Source: Phoebastria nigripes (Eukaryota; Chordata; Aves; Procellariiformes; Diomedeidae). Taken from it: a stretch of DNA of 64,000 nucleotides. A program made the translations under genes and the position numbers. The notes under the pieces were generated by a model. That model did no database searches. It saw only the letters and a program-made list of their open reading frames with translations, and was not told where the DNA came from. Where the stretch lies: assembly GCA_035582835.1 (NCBI GenBank), contig JAYKAV010002553.1:95895-159894 (forward strand), written 5' to 3'. This document shows, in pieces, positions 33,646-47,096 of the stretch (within the stretch, counting starts at the first letter, position 1; the number at the start of each line of letters is the position of its first letter).

Positions 33646-36600
33646 GATTGAGGGAAATAAGGAAAACGAGGGGACTGGTTTGAAGGGTCATGGCAGATCT
33701 CTGCAAAGGATGGGGGAACAATGTTAGAGGCCTAGCCTCTCATCCAGCAGACTGCCTTTCTTACTGTTTCACTTCTTCCCTAAATTCCTCCCATCACATG
33801 GACATGTTCAGTGCATGCATGCACGTATCTATATGACCTGGATAAGACAGCTCTGGAAACCAGCAAAATGGCTGCAAAGAAGATGTTGCATTCCAGCCTT
33901 GCTACTGTGGCTAGAGGCAATCAGCATTCAGGGGAGCCACGTCCACTTCTGCCAGATCTGACCCTGCTTAATTTACACAGCTACGAAGATCTAATGAGAC
34001 ATTTCAGAAAGTCACTAATACTATGGGGTATTCATGTTGTCACAAGGCATTTTGATTTGCTAACATGATATAGGAGTGCAGATTAGCATCCTGCACATCC
34101 CATTAACATCTGAATGGGATAAGAGAGCCAGGTTCAGGTGGCCACCAGGGGCTTCCTGTCCTGGCCCTGACTCTGCTGTCCTAGTTAATCGCTACAGACA
34201 GGCTTAAAACCCAAGAGCATGTTCTGAATTCTTTAGCAAACTACTNTGAGTTTGAACCAATGGTTAAAAAGAAATCCAAGTTAAAAAAAATAAAAACAAA
34301 AAACACCAAGGGCACTGGATAAATGTTGAGTTTCAGTTCTCAGGCTGTGATGGTTTCTCTTCTCCATCAAGGACTTTCTGTCTATTTTTCTTCTGCTTTT
34401 TGCATTCACAGCTAATCTCCAACACACATCCCATCCCATCCTGTCTCCCCTTATGGCAGCTCCCATGGATAACNCAAGCATCCCCACTTTTTTTCTATGA
34501 CCCTAACTCAGATTGTTGTGCACTTCTGAGAAAACAACTTTGAGCGAAATGATTAAAGCTAGGAAAGGAGAGGGAGAAAATTGCTTGTGTTGGGGGAGCA
34601 GAGGCAGTTCAGGATTAGATCCAGCTAAGAAGCTTAGTCTGATCCCAGCCCCTCTCCTCTACAAGTGGCCCCTTTGGCAGCATTCTCAATCCATCAGATA
34701 GCCAGAAATTCGACACATGAAACTCAATTATCAAGCCACATAATATCTATTATTAGGAAAGAGTCATGAATGTAAATGGAACATACAACTTTAATGTACA
34801 GTCGTGTGATGGCTACACTGTTACATGGGGGTTGTCATGACAGCCAAGCCAAGCATCCAAAGATATCATGGCAGAGAGCTGTTCTCTAACAGCAGATTCA
34901 GCCTGTAATAACAAGGTATCAAAGTATTTTTTCCAGAAACCCTCCAAAAGGTTTGGGGAGCTGGCAGTTGAAATCGCAGAAGAGAGAAGAATTAGCAGCA
35001 TAGCTCTGCAAAAGCGTGATGGGAGAAAGAAAAACAAGAGAGCCCATTCAAAGCTGTGGTTGGCAGGACAGGTCTGATGTGTGGATGAAGAGCCTGATCT
35101 GAACAAAGCACCACTTTGCAAACTTCCCTTCTTGAAGTGCAAAGTGCTGACTTCTTGCATGGTGCACTTTGTGGTCTCACTTTCTTCCCTTGAGACTTGC
35201 TGGGAATGAGGCAACTTTCAGATCTGACACCAAGACAGACAGGTATATGATAGAACTGCTTCATCACAGCTGCTAAGCATACCGAGATGGAGCTCACACG
35301 CTTACAGCTCCCATTGTCACACAATAAACCTTGCAACCTATGTATGTGTGTTACGAACACACATAAGTGTATGATGAGTGGTATAAATTACAGAAAACTG
35401 TTGAACTTTAGGTTGGGTTTTTTCCTAGTCTAGTGAAGTGTTAGGAGAGAGGGCGTGATAGCCACAAAATGAAAATTCTGAATATAATTTTTTTTATTTC
35501 AGTGAAAAAAAGTTATACTATTTGCCTTCCTTCCCTACCCTTCACCAGATTTGAACAGCCAAAGAAACATAGTACATAGTAGATCTATTGTAGAGAGCAA
35601 GCCTTTACATAAATACAGAAATTTAAGTTTTTGAACAAAACAAAAATATGTTTCTCATTTTGGAATGATCTATTCAGTTCCAGAACATGCACTGACATAG
35701 GACAGTCATATTCTTGTGTCTGGACAGAAAGCAACAAAATTTAAAAAAAAAAAAAAATTGGTATTCTGAAAAAAAAAAAAAATCTTATTTCTGTGTGAAA
35801 ATGCAGGAGAAAAATCTAGGGAATTATGCTGTCTTGGGTTCCTGACTTGTAACTTTGTTCTGAAACCAGGACTTCACATTCTCTTTTTGGAAATGGACGT
35901 TGTCTCTCTAATGAGCAGGACCTCTACTTTACCATTCTTCTGAGCAAGGGAGTAATACCTGTGGGGGACCACAGATTTTAGCTAAAGCCTGTTCTCCTAC
36001 CACACACACACATGGGGAATACATACTAGTATTTCTTTTATCCTAGTGGGTGCTTCTTATGGTCTGCTATGTCAATATATTTCCCTGACCAATGTCTGAT
36101 GAGATGATTTAAATGGGAAAGTAAGAAGTTATCATGTCACCAAATTTCCTGTCATCTTAGTTATGCTCTGGACTTACTGTCACACTGCTGGCTCATTGAA
36201 AGTGAGAGCGATCTGGAAGTTAAGATTTAAAGAGATGCATTGTGCAGTTTCTGGTTTAATTAAGCCATTAAGATTTTTTTAGGGGTTTAAGCACAGACAA
36301 TTTGAATGCATAATTCAGCATGCACACTGGCTAGCCTTGCACTTCTCTTGTTCTGAGGTGAAACAGATTGTGAAGGGGGAGACAGCTGTGAGAACATCCT
36401 GTAGAGTCAAACTGAGCCAGTCCCTATTTACATTGTGGCCTCAGAGATGAATTAATTAGACTTTCCTAACTTGAAGTTGGCAATAAGCTCCTAGACCCAT
36501 GCTGGGCATACACACCCTGTTTGGTGCGGAGCTGGCACTGTGGAGCAGGAGGTATTGATTTGATGGCTCAGGGAGATTATCTGTAGTCTCCTGAAAATGA

Positions 36601-36835
36601 AAGGAACTGGGGAAGAATTGGCTGTTATTAACTGCTCTGTTGGGAAGTGCTGAAGTGACCTTTGTGCCTTTGGGATTGTAGTATATCAGCTGCTTTCATA
36701 GCATTGGTAAAACAAGTGATGAAGCTGTGGCTTTCTCCATTCTTAAAGTACAGGTCACAGTAGATAATGTGCAAAACTGGGTGAGAGGCAGAAGCTATAT
36801 CCCTTTACCTGAATAAGGACAAAACAGGAAAAATC
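33646..36835. other. Noncoding stretch, no gene seen
   Basis: No host gene is supported. The longest non-CR1 frame in the window (34813-35214 minus, 133 codons) lies here, but it overlaps a plus-strand frame at 34868-35077 and shows no family. The inverted repeats at 35107-35171 are listed separately. A-runs occur near 35743-35783. Confidence 0.5.
35107..35171. repeat. Three-arm inverted repeat around AAAGTGC
   Basis: Arm A at 35107-35120 is AGCACCACTTTGCA. Arm B at 35138-35148 is TGCAAAGTGCT. Arm C at 35164-35171 is GCACTTTG. A and B pair over 11 bp with a 3-nt bulge and a 17-nt loop. B and C pair over a perfect 8 bp (35140-35147 with 35164-35171) with a 16-nt loop. The two hairpins are mutually exclusive because they share arm B. 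There is no direct evidence of transcription. Confidence 0.7.
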
Positions 36836-36867
36836 TGTGCGCACATGCGCATGCGTGTGTGTGTGTG
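36836..36867. repeat. Alternating purine-pyrimidine tract, 32 bp (Z-DNA prone)
   Basis: From TGTGCGCACATGCGCATGCG into (TG)n the bases alternate strictly pyrimidine-purine for 32 bp. The 5' half is rich in CG and CA steps, the composition most favourable to left-handed DNA. It contains the self-complementary GCGCATGCG-like core. Confidence 0.8.
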
Positions 36868-39800
36868 AGTGTATGGAAAGAATGAATGGTATATAAGTGG
36901 GTGTAAAAATCTGCTATGTTTTCTTTCCTACCAAAATATAAAAGCACACAATCATGCTTCATTTGGTATAAAACTTTTCCATTTTCATGATAATCAAAAT
37001 TTCATTTCTGACAATGTGAAGAGGAGCAAAGCAATCTATGCCTGTTGCTTAGACTCAGTAGGGAGTTTGCTTAATATAACCTTTTTTCTCTGTCCCATGA
37101 AGTGTTTGGTCTGGAAAGGTAACATAAAAGATAAAGTAAAAAGCACTCACTTTATTTCATCAATAGTAAGGAAAGCAAAACTAATATCTTCTCTTTAAAA
37201 GTTAACACTTATTCATTACGAACTTTAAAAATTCCCTCCACATTTTCTTTCTCGCCTGTTTTCTGTGCCGGTCCAAAAACTAAAAGACATCTACTGAAAT
37301 ATTGTATAGCCTCTATGTTGGGTAGAATACAAAGAAACTGGATGTAATTCTGTTATGTAGGAAGACTATAGTTCATCTTAAATCATGAATGACTTCCACT
37401 AAGAACAGGCTTATGCCTTCTTCTGATTTTATTTTTTTTTCTTTTCCCTCCTCATTTCTCCTTGAAGTTCCAGCCAAACTAGAAAACCAATGTTTTAGTT
37501 CTGAATTAGAAGAAAAAAAAAAAAAAATCAGCTAATGACAGTATTTGTTTGTTTTCTGTTACTTTACACTTCTGGATTTCAATTCAGCAGAAGCACTAGG
37601 GTTTCCCATTACTAGGATCAGACAATCTTGCAGTGAAAATGCAGACTGGGCAGCAATTGATTTCTGCTAATGGTCACGTACTAATGAACAATCTCTGATT
37701 TTATTCTAGCTATTCATGTCAAATTGAATCACCACTCCTCCTACTACCTTTGGAAATAGGTGTTTCTCCATGTTTCTCTTCTGAGAATAAATAAATGCGG
37801 TCTCTGACAAAACTGCTGCTATGGCACACATGTGATGCAACTGTGTGCCATCTCTGCAGTCTTGGGGATTTCTGCTACATATGCATGGTTCTGTCCAAGT
37901 TTCCCCTTATTTTTAAACACACAGCATAAAACTACTCAACTTTCTCCCAAATGTTTGTTCCCTGGCAACTGCTGAGTTTTCATCAGCAGTTTTAATGCAG
38001 AAAATTAGTTAAAACCAATGAGCTCAGTGATGGATAACAGAAGCAACTGGTTGTTCTGGCAAGTCCATCCAAGCAGCTTTATTAGCAACTGTTGAGAGTG
38101 CCGACTCCTATTGTTGTACAACAAAAGATCTGTTGAACAGAGCTGTGTGGGTGGGTGGTGTTATGACAGGGGAAGTATTAAAGGAGAAGGGACTCTGGTA
38201 TCAGGAGCACTGAGTGCTGGCTGCTGGACTTTCAAGACCTTTATGAATGCCGGCTACCACTGTGGGAGGATCGTGCAGTCCATTGCAACAAGCTCATGGA
38301 ATAATCTAGGTATTTGGGAGATCACTGAGCTTTTCAAGCACAATGTTATTGCTTGTCAGAGAGCAGCCAGCAAAGCAACATGGGATGAAAAGAATATTTC
38401 CTCCTGATAGTCTTTTTCAGAATTTGTGAATACTTATATACAATCAGTAGTCACAAGAGTGGACCTCGCTTCTTAGGATGATGGTTTGAGACATCTGAAA
38501 CTTGGAAGCAAGTGGATGGGTGATGTTTTTGGTTAAACTGCTTATCGTTTTAGCTCTAAGCACAGTTCTGCAAAGCTTTTGAGTCTAAGTCTGCATCTGA
38601 TACAATCATTTCAATCAAAATACATCACTTAAGTAGTATAGTCGGTAAGAAAAGAGTGTTCTGCTCTTATAAGACAAGATGAGCATTCAGCAGATCTGGC
38701 TTCATTTTGCCACATATTTCTTGCACCTGCAAAACACACCAAGTATTTGTTCTCATCCTTTTTCCTGCATATTCAGACAGTAAACTTTCTGGGAAGGAGT
38801 CTGACTCTTTTTCTACATGTTTGTCAACAAATATTTCTGAGTTTTAGTTTGGATTTAGAGATGGTGTTACACTGCAAATGACTTTAAAAATTGTTCTGTA
38901 TTTCTTCTAATTCCAGACAGTTAAAAGACAGGGTTCTTGGATGAAGACTTGGACATCTGCATCACTAGATTAGACTGCTGCTGAACACCTACCTGGGAAC
39001 ATAAGAGGCTGCCAACTCGGAAGCTTCCCTTTATGCAGCCCGTGACAGCCTTTCTCATACACCATACAAGTAAATGTGTATTGCATTGATAGTGCCAGGA
39101 TTTCACCCCTGCTGCTTAGCCTACTAAGCCAGTTATGCATGGAAGTAGCAGTTATTTGTTAAGATAATATATTTTTTCTTTAACAGGAAAATTATCCCAT
39201 TGATGAAGTCTGAGTATGAAATACCACCTGTTAAACAGAACAGATTAGACATGGAAGGCCATTCATTATCGTCAAGGCTGCCAATGTTTGTTTATGCATA
39301 AAGAAGCTCTAGCCTTTGTGGCTTTTATATTTCTATACCCATTAAATTTTATTTTTTTAATAATCAAGTTACAGCTGTTCCAAACAACACTCTCTTGTGG
39401 GTACTCTGAGGTTGTTTGCCTGTATTCCCACTTACTGTACATAAATACTTGCTCTGAATGATCTATCATGAAAATGTGATTCTTATTTTGAGCTACATGG
39501 ATTGATAGGTTCCCTTATATGCAAATGTGGCAGGTTAATAAGGCAGGGTTTTAAGGGAGAGGAGTGCTGGAATCTTGGATAGGATGAAGTGGCCAACAGA
39601 CGGATTCAGGCTACTGTGGTTAACTCACAGTATTTTAAAAAAAATTTTTTGCTACTAAGCAAGGGCATACGCTCTGGGATATTATACACTTGTTTTATTA
39701 CATGCTTGCTTGGGCAAATGCAAAGTGATTGTTTTACAAAACCAGAATAATATTAAAGACTAACAATAGAATGTAATAAATTATGCAAAAGAGCTTTTTT

Positions 39801-41131
39801 TTTGGCTAATACTTGCACTCATGTTGAAAAGGATCTTAGTCTCATTCTTTACTATGAATAAAAAACATGTCTGTTAGTGTAAGGCTCAAAGCTGGTTTTT
39901 TTTTTGTCTGGTTTTCCTTTAGGTAAATCTCAGCATCCTGTTCTGAATACATAATAACTAGGGTTTTTTATCAAAGGCCACATAATAGTGTTTACACGTT
40001 CATTCGATTGACTAGCATTTCTTTGTTTTGAGAAATAGACCTTTCCTCAGGAAAGAACCTTCTCCAACAAGTAATCAAAGACACATCCTAACTGGCTTCC
40101 TGTTGCCATTTTGTTGCTACACCACGCATCTATCCACCTTCAATTTTGTTCAGTGTCCAAAGAGAATTTTGGCACAAACTTGATCCAAAGTCTGCAGAAG
40201 GTGCTGCTGGTACACCTAGGTCAATATTATGGATCATCCATCACCACCTGGATTCTAATTTTCAGCTATACTAAATGACTCTAAAGCCATTCAGATTGTG
40301 ATTTTCTCTGGAAAGTGAATATTTTAAAATGATCAAGCCCGTTTCCTGCCCAGATGTTCAACAAGGCTTCCAGAAGCATAAAGCTGACCAGCGGATTTCA
40401 GTCTAAGAGGGTAGGGGTGATCTACTAGTTGAGCCAATCTTAAGATCATGTAGAAGCCTGTAAAATTTCCAGTAAAGCAAATACAGCAAATATTCCTTTC
40501 TTTGATTTGGACAAGCTTCTGCAATACACTGAGGCCCATTTGCAATAATAGGAATGGACAGAACTTGCCAAAATCTTGTAGCCTAATTAGGCTGAAATTC
40601 AAATGAGAGATGTCCAGTTGCTAAAAGGAAAACTGTAAAGCTGAAGAGCAGGAAACAATCACAGGTAAGTTAGAGATCCCTGTACATACTGCCGAAAGCA
40701 AATCTGGCTGACTGGCAAACCTTAAAGAGAATTGCTCAGTGACTGTTCATCCTACTGAAAGATTTTACCCCAGGCTGTAACGCTTCCAAAATCTGCAGCA
40801 ACACAAGTGTCTGTCTCACAAATAGAGAGGCCCGGGGCAAGTGTGTCTTATACGCTTGATGGCACAGAAAGTTTGAAGTTTACCCCAGACTTTATTCACT
40901 TTTGGTCAGCTTCATTTCATTTTTTCATGTTTGCAAGTTTTCTTTCCACCCTTCGTTCTTCATTCTCACCCTGAAAATAGATTGGGTGTTTATGCTCTAA
41001 CAAACTCAAACTGATTCAGAGCTACAGGGAAAAGTCTTCCCATCAGCCATGAAATCTGTCTGCCTATTGTCTGTCTAGTGTGTTTTATCAAACTTCTCCA
41101 AATTTAACGTTTGTTCATATATGCATATGTC

Positions 41132-41161
41132 TGTGTACATATATGTACACACACACATATA
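41132..41161. repeat. Perfect 20-bp palindrome in an alternating CA/TA tract
   Basis: TGTGTACATATATGTACACA at 41132-41151 is fully self-complementary. It continues into (CA)n and TATA, giving about 30 bp of alternating purine and pyrimidine. It is prone to cruciform or Z-form extrusion and to length change. Confidence 0.85.
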
Positions 41162-41995
41162 AGGTTCACATAATAAATATCAATTGTATCTATTTTTTCA
41201 ATTTTTACTACTTAAAATTCACAATACTTTAATATACTCCAACATTTTTCACTTTCATATCCTGAGAAAGGAGTGTAGAAAGATCAAGTTTACCTTGCAT
41301 TAGGCCATTATTTACATTACATATCTGCACATCTTGGTTCTTACTCTTTTTCTAATCCTGGCATGCTCTCATATGGAGATTATTTTAATCATCCACCTTT
41401 GGAGGAGTTAATATTGCCAACATCAGCTTTCAACAATCATGTTGTAGGTCCCTAAAATACAAATATCCCAAAAATCAGTAGGTTTAGACAGGTTTTGTGT
41501 TTCTTCTTCATCTGACTTTTAATGCTCAAAAGGCATTGTAATAGGAGAGGAATAATGGCAGAAAACTCTAACCTGACTCCCAAAGTGTTGCTGTTCTGGT
41601 TAGGAGAACGTTGGAGATTTTGAGCAAACTCTATTGTACCCCCCATAAAGAAGTGATTTACAAGGCACAAGTCTCTTAGAAAGAAGAGTAACTCTGTCAT
41701 GATCATTTAGGAGGAAAATGTTGAGCTTGGGAAAACTGTGAGAAAGTTTACTAAGAGCATAAAGCAAGTAAATCTTTGCTGAAGTCTTGCATGTGTCCAT
41801 TAATTTAGCAGTTTTATTATGTGGCTGATGGAAACCTTTCACTGTGTTAAATAGCAATAAACAATGAATGGATTATCTGATTTTCGGTGTGACATCAACA
41901 AATCTTGTAGCCAAGTCCTACAGAAATGCAGCACAGATTTACTGTTTCTGCATAGAACTGCTTGCTAGAGAATTCTGTGTTGTTGTTTGTTTTTC

Positions 41996-42011
41996 TTTTT
42001 TTTTTTTTTTT
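41996..42011. repeat. Poly-T homopolymer, 16 bp
   Basis: Sixteen consecutive T at the end of a T-rich stretch that begins near 41980. It looks like a simple homopolymer. No SINE or retroposed transcript was recognised beside it. Confidence 0.8.
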
Positions 42012-45000
42012 ACTGCAGTTACTCCTCAAAAATACTATTAAAACCTGGCAAGCAGTTATGAACTCAGCAGGTTGATTAGCATTTTAGGAATTACGCACTC
42101 AGGCACTGTGTCCTCAGGCAGTTGTGTCCCAGACCAAGCTGCACCAGCTGATTTTTCCCATTTTTCACTCTACTCAACCAGAGAAATTCATAGGTCAGTT
42201 CATGAAAAAAAATCGGTGTATAACAGATGTAAATGTAAAGAGAATCTGGTCTAGTCTTATATCTGTGCACTGCAGCAGAAGAGAAACGGTTGATGGCTGG
42301 TAACAGAACTAACTTTCACGAACTGATTCATGTTGTTGCTAGAACTTGACTAAAACCAGAATAGTTGTCCTTGGCTTTCGCTACGGGCATCAGAAGCAAA
42401 TTTTAGTTTTTCCATGTAACTATAGGCACCCTGAACAATTCCTATTATCACATCTTAGCTTTGACTTCTCAGTTCTAAACACAACTCAATAGCAGTCAGA
42501 TTGGCTTTCAAGGAACACCCTTGCGTCCCTCTAGGTGCATTGCTGGCCACCACCTTGCTTAAAACTCTCTTTTCTGCCTTACATTTTTATTGGCTGTTTG
42601 TTAATTGCTTCCCTTTCCACATTGTCTCTGGTGATAAAATATTGACCATGAAGTTGGTTTTTTTCAAGTGTATGTGAAATACATAATGTTTTTTTCTATT
42701 GCAACTTATACCTTTTAAAACTTACTCCCATGTGCAGCAGGCACCTTTTTTTCTTTCTGGAGGTAAAAGTTTGACTGCCCTTGCAGCCTGCAGTGTTAGA
42801 GTACTCTACGGTATCTCTCAGCTCTTGAGACAGCATTTCTCTTGTATTGGTGACCTCTCACGATGCTCGGTTGAATTTTTGCCTGCCTGGGTAAGGAATT
42901 TTGTTTTGATTAGACTAAATCTACAATCCGGCAAGAAGTAACACTGCTCTCACTAACTCATTAAGAATTACTTCAAAATTTGGTTTGCATCACTTGAATC
43001 TATTGGCGGGACAAATTCAGGTCCCAGATTAAGAACAACCCTGACTTTTGGAGAAAGCTTGGTTTGGGATTCAAACTCTTTACTTGCTGTGTAAAGGGGT
43101 TTACTTAGTTTCCAAATTGATTAAGAAACATGCTTTTTAGTAATGAAAACCCTTTGGTGAGCAAAGAACAAACGACCTATCCAGCGAGTGCAAATGGAGA
43201 GGAAGGATGCAGAATGGCGAGTGAACAGCTGAAAAAGTTTCCCATTTAAAAAAACAAAACACTAAATGCATTTGTTGATACTGATGATCACAAGCATCTG
43301 TCTGGATTAGGTCTTCCAGCTTTTTAGCAGGACAGAATCCATCCACTCGTACCTCCAGTTTCACTTCTGAGAGTTTCCCAGGAATGAGAAACACTGTATT
43401 TTCTGTCACCTCGTCATGCTACAAAATCATGAATGAATCAACCCTTTCACCAAGAAGCGTAATGCTGCCACTATTATATTCACCATACACATAAAACATA
43501 ATGCTCTAAAGAGAAAATTTCCCTAGAAATAAAATATCAAGTTGTTTATTTTTTTAGTTATAGTTTCTCTGGTAAGCATGTGTATATAACATTTGTTTCA
43601 ATGATGTGGCACAGCATGGATTTTTGTAAAAGCTGATAGTGGTAAAGCAGGGACGTGGGTCACCATCCTATCTCACTTTCTGGTGTGAAGCTGATTGTGA
43701 AGGAAGAAAATCAATATACAATAAAGGTGGTGCATGTTGAAACTAAATTGAAATGATTGATTTTTTCCCAGGATCATTAGATTCTCCCCCAAAATCTTAG
43801 TTTCTGGTTGTGGAGAAATATTTACACTTCACTTAAAGTTCATGGTGTAGTTCACTTGTTTGTGGGGGTTTTTTTAGAAAGAGAGTAAGACATTACTTGT
43901 GCAGGAAACAAATGCTGGAAATCACTGTATTTCAGAAGCATTCCCAGAAGTCCCTGTAAACACAGGGTACTTAAAGGGATGGATATCCTCTTAATCCATG
44001 AACATCTTTAGCTGTTGTAAATCCCCCTTCCGCCCCCTGGAAAGTAAATAATGCAGTGCATTAGTGCAGTGTCATTTGCCATCAGAAGACTTTGGGTATC
44101 ATTCTGACTTGAGGCAGAGTTGGCCAGGGGCTTATTATGAGCTTAGCTGCAGGATGAGAAAAGCACCGTATTCATATTATAGCACCTTGCCTCGCTCAGA
44201 TACTTTTTACCTGCTATGCATATATGCACCAAGAACAAGTTTCTTAATAAATCATGTTCTGTGGTCACACTCCAGGTTAGACTGCAAGAAAATCACTGAC
44301 TCTGCTAAAGGTCAATTCAAAGAAAAGTCTTGCTGATCTTTGGGAGACTAACAGCTAACTTCTCCCCATGTTTCAGGAATCTAATGATTGGCAATTGAAA
44401 ACATCCTGCTATACATACAAAGTAATCAAGTCCTTGCTGCTATCTTGCATTTAACGTATGCTTATGTATCAGCTGTGGTGTATAAATGATTGGAACTGCC
44501 TACGTGTTGCTACTTAAAGAAAATGGGACCTTAAGTGAACCTGAGTAGTGGTGGTAGAAATAGACTATTGAGATCAACTCTGCATAGATTTTCACCCCTA
44601 AAAGAAAAACTGGTTCTTCAGGAGTAACATAGCAAACCATAGCTGGCCACGAAAAATCCTTCAGCAGAAATCTGCCATGCTTGGTTCAGTCTTATGTTCA
44701 GTGACCTTTGCTATGAGGCTCCTATAAATTTCCCACGTTCATGTTTCACTTTCTAATTAATTTCACCATCTGGAAGTGTTTCCTTCTATTCATTACATGT
44801 AGTCCTTTCTTAATGCTTTCCCGTTACTGATAATCGCATTTCTGAGGCTAACCAACTCCAACCTCAATTTTTTGAGAACCTGCAGAGTGTGATCACCAAG
44901 CAAAGCAACGGCTGCACTCAGGAACAGAAGCGTTCACATCCCTCCCTCTGTCCTCATACTGATTTCCCTTATGTTTTTCCCACTGGATTTCATAAACTCT

Positions 45001-46979
45001 TTTTTTCTTTTTCATCTACTTAGTTTCTCATTCTGCCTCTTTCTATATGATCCCGGGCTGAAAAGATCTTTCTCTCCCATTGACCTCACAGTGATTGTTT
45101 TGTTAATTTAATATCCTACAAACTGCCTTAACTCTGACCTCCACCTTCACTAAGCGAGTTATAACCTTTTTAAAGTCAAAAACTGATAACAAATCTCTGT
45201 GCCTAATTTTTCATGTGTAGGTCACAGTACAATTATAACCTAAAAATCAAATAATCACCATTTCAATAGTATCTAACACTTCTATTTAAATCTATACATG
45301 ACCTTTTTATCTTACTAATTTAAGATTTATGCTTGACAAAAGTTTCCAAAGCATTATCTATTGAGTGTTTACCCTAGAGCAACAGACATAAAAGTCTGAA
45401 ATGTCAAATTGTGAAACACTCATTTAACATGTTTTAGGGCTTCCCCCGCCCCTCACCCCCAAAATAGCCTTTTTCCCTAGATTGAAAACTTCCAAGAAAC
45501 ACTTTTTTTTTTTTCTCTCAATGATGTCTCTGCATATCCTCTATCTCTTTTTCTCTGTTTTCAGTGACAAGATGCAAGATGACAGAAGAAATGGAAGAAT
45601 CATGGGAGAAAAATGCATACCATATCTTCCTTCTCCTTACCACCATAAAAAAAAAAAAGAATAAAAACTATACCTTCATAGGGAAATAATCAAGAGGATA
45701 TCTGAATGAATTAATGGCTACTACATTTCCCGGTTTCCATACTGGAACATCTTTTAAAATCGCAAGCACTCATTGTGAAAAAAGTTACTGTTTTTCAACA
45801 TGCTCTATTAGCAGTACTTTGAGAAAACGTAAATGCTTATGGATGAAAATATGGCGGTTCTGTAATTCCTGTCTGGTGTTACTAGAGTTACAAACCTGTA
45901 ACTCATCACAGCTTTCTGACCATGGCAAAGATTAATATTTAAATTTTAAGATATTTTCTACTCTTTTTTTATGGGTTTCTTAACAACAAACAAGATGTCT
46001 TCATCTGTTTGATCACAGAATGAATGGAAATGAGATCAGAGGTAAAAATATCACAACAGCAATGCTGTATTTCAGGTCAGTCCCCATTCAACTCTGATGA
46101 ATGTCTGTGTTTGCAGCACAGGACAGGTTCACCCCATGGACTGCTCCAGCCCTGATCATCTCCTCGCAGTTCAGGTACAGCTAACAAGGCTGTCAAGACC
46201 AGTGTTAGAGTAGATCCTTTTAAATCAAAAGTCAAACATCTTCCATTTTTGAACCAGGAAAAAAATATATGTTGAAAAATCTGTAGGAGGAATATCCTGT
46301 TACAAACAGTTATGAGTGCCCTGAGAGTCAACTGAAGACAAACCATTACTAGGAAAATGGTGTTAGCTGTTACCCATGTGACCTAATGACAACTTTAAAC
46401 AGCAGAGTTATTGATGTAAATCCTTACTTTCCTCTGCTGCCTACTTGCAAACAGTACATCCTTTCCTTAGAGCACCGGTGTAGGAAACAAAAGCTGTGCT
46501 TCTGCTCCTAGCTGTGCTGCCAGCTGGCTGTGTTACTGCAGGTAAAGGTGCTAATTGTCCATTTGCCCCCTTGGTACAGTATCTGTTTCTTTGGATTCAA
46601 AATGCATGTTTACACTACTACAGCTTTCTGAATTATCAGATTCCCACTGGGGACTGTTAGTAGATGGAGGGTCCTTTTTCTTCCTGTTACAGATGCATAC
46701 TAAAACGTACTACCTCAGAGGCTTCTCAGTGGCGTGCGTGTGATACCTCATCAAGCTGTGCCTCTCCAGTAATGCATGAGTCACGTGGTTGTGCAAACAG
46801 GGACTTGTTTTCTTGGCAAGTTCCTAACCGTTCTTACAGTGTATGCATTTCACTTTGAGAAAATCAAACATCTTTAGAGCCACCAGTTTATAGCTGAGCA
46901 ATCGTCTTCTCAAGTTGGAGTATNCTGCAATGAGGGCCATTCCTGTTTCTGCCCTTTATACGACTAGTATCAAGTTGAC

Positions 46980-47096
46980 GGAGGCACTCAGTTCCTGTTC
47001 CTTGGAGCTCAGAACAGGGATGTTAATACCTGGCTATGTCCTAGGGATGGCTGTGATCTGCAGCTCATTATAATTTGTAAAGCACTTTCCAGTCCC
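46980..47096 (+). repeat. MIR-like SINE, 3' half
   Basis: The block CAGGGATGTTAATACCTGGC is followed by TAGGGATGGCTGTGA, TCATTATAATTTGTAAAGCA and CTTTCCAG. It parallels the MIR run 'atggggataataatacctacctcatagggttgttgtgaggattaaatgag..tgtaaagcactttg'. Upstream, GGCACTCAGTTCCTGTTCCT may be the remains of the 'cctcagtttcctcatct' core. The strand is plus. It is ancient and non-coding. Confidence 0.6.

Larger units (their letters stand above)
36868..46979. other. Long noncoding stretch, no gene seen
   Basis: About 10 kb of AT-rich DNA. No exon, RNA gene or clear interspersed repeat was recognised. It holds the 20-bp palindrome near 41.14 kb and a T run at 41996-42011. From 34475 to 46923 there is not one ambiguous base, unlike the rest of the window. 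A possible very weak MIR core (GCCAGCTGGCTGTGTTACTG) lies near 46520. Confidence 0.5.

Noticed and set aside
32752..33651. 299-codon plus-strand frame opposite the CR1 ORF
   Set aside because: It is the antisense shadow of the CR1 reverse-transcriptase ORF. The catalytic FADD box and the native stop are on the minus strand.
34813..35214. 133-codon minus-strand open frame, the longest outside CR1
   Set aside because: It overlaps a plus-strand frame, has no recognisable domain, and has no supported splice sites or promoter. A frame of this length is expected by chance somewhere in 64 kb.
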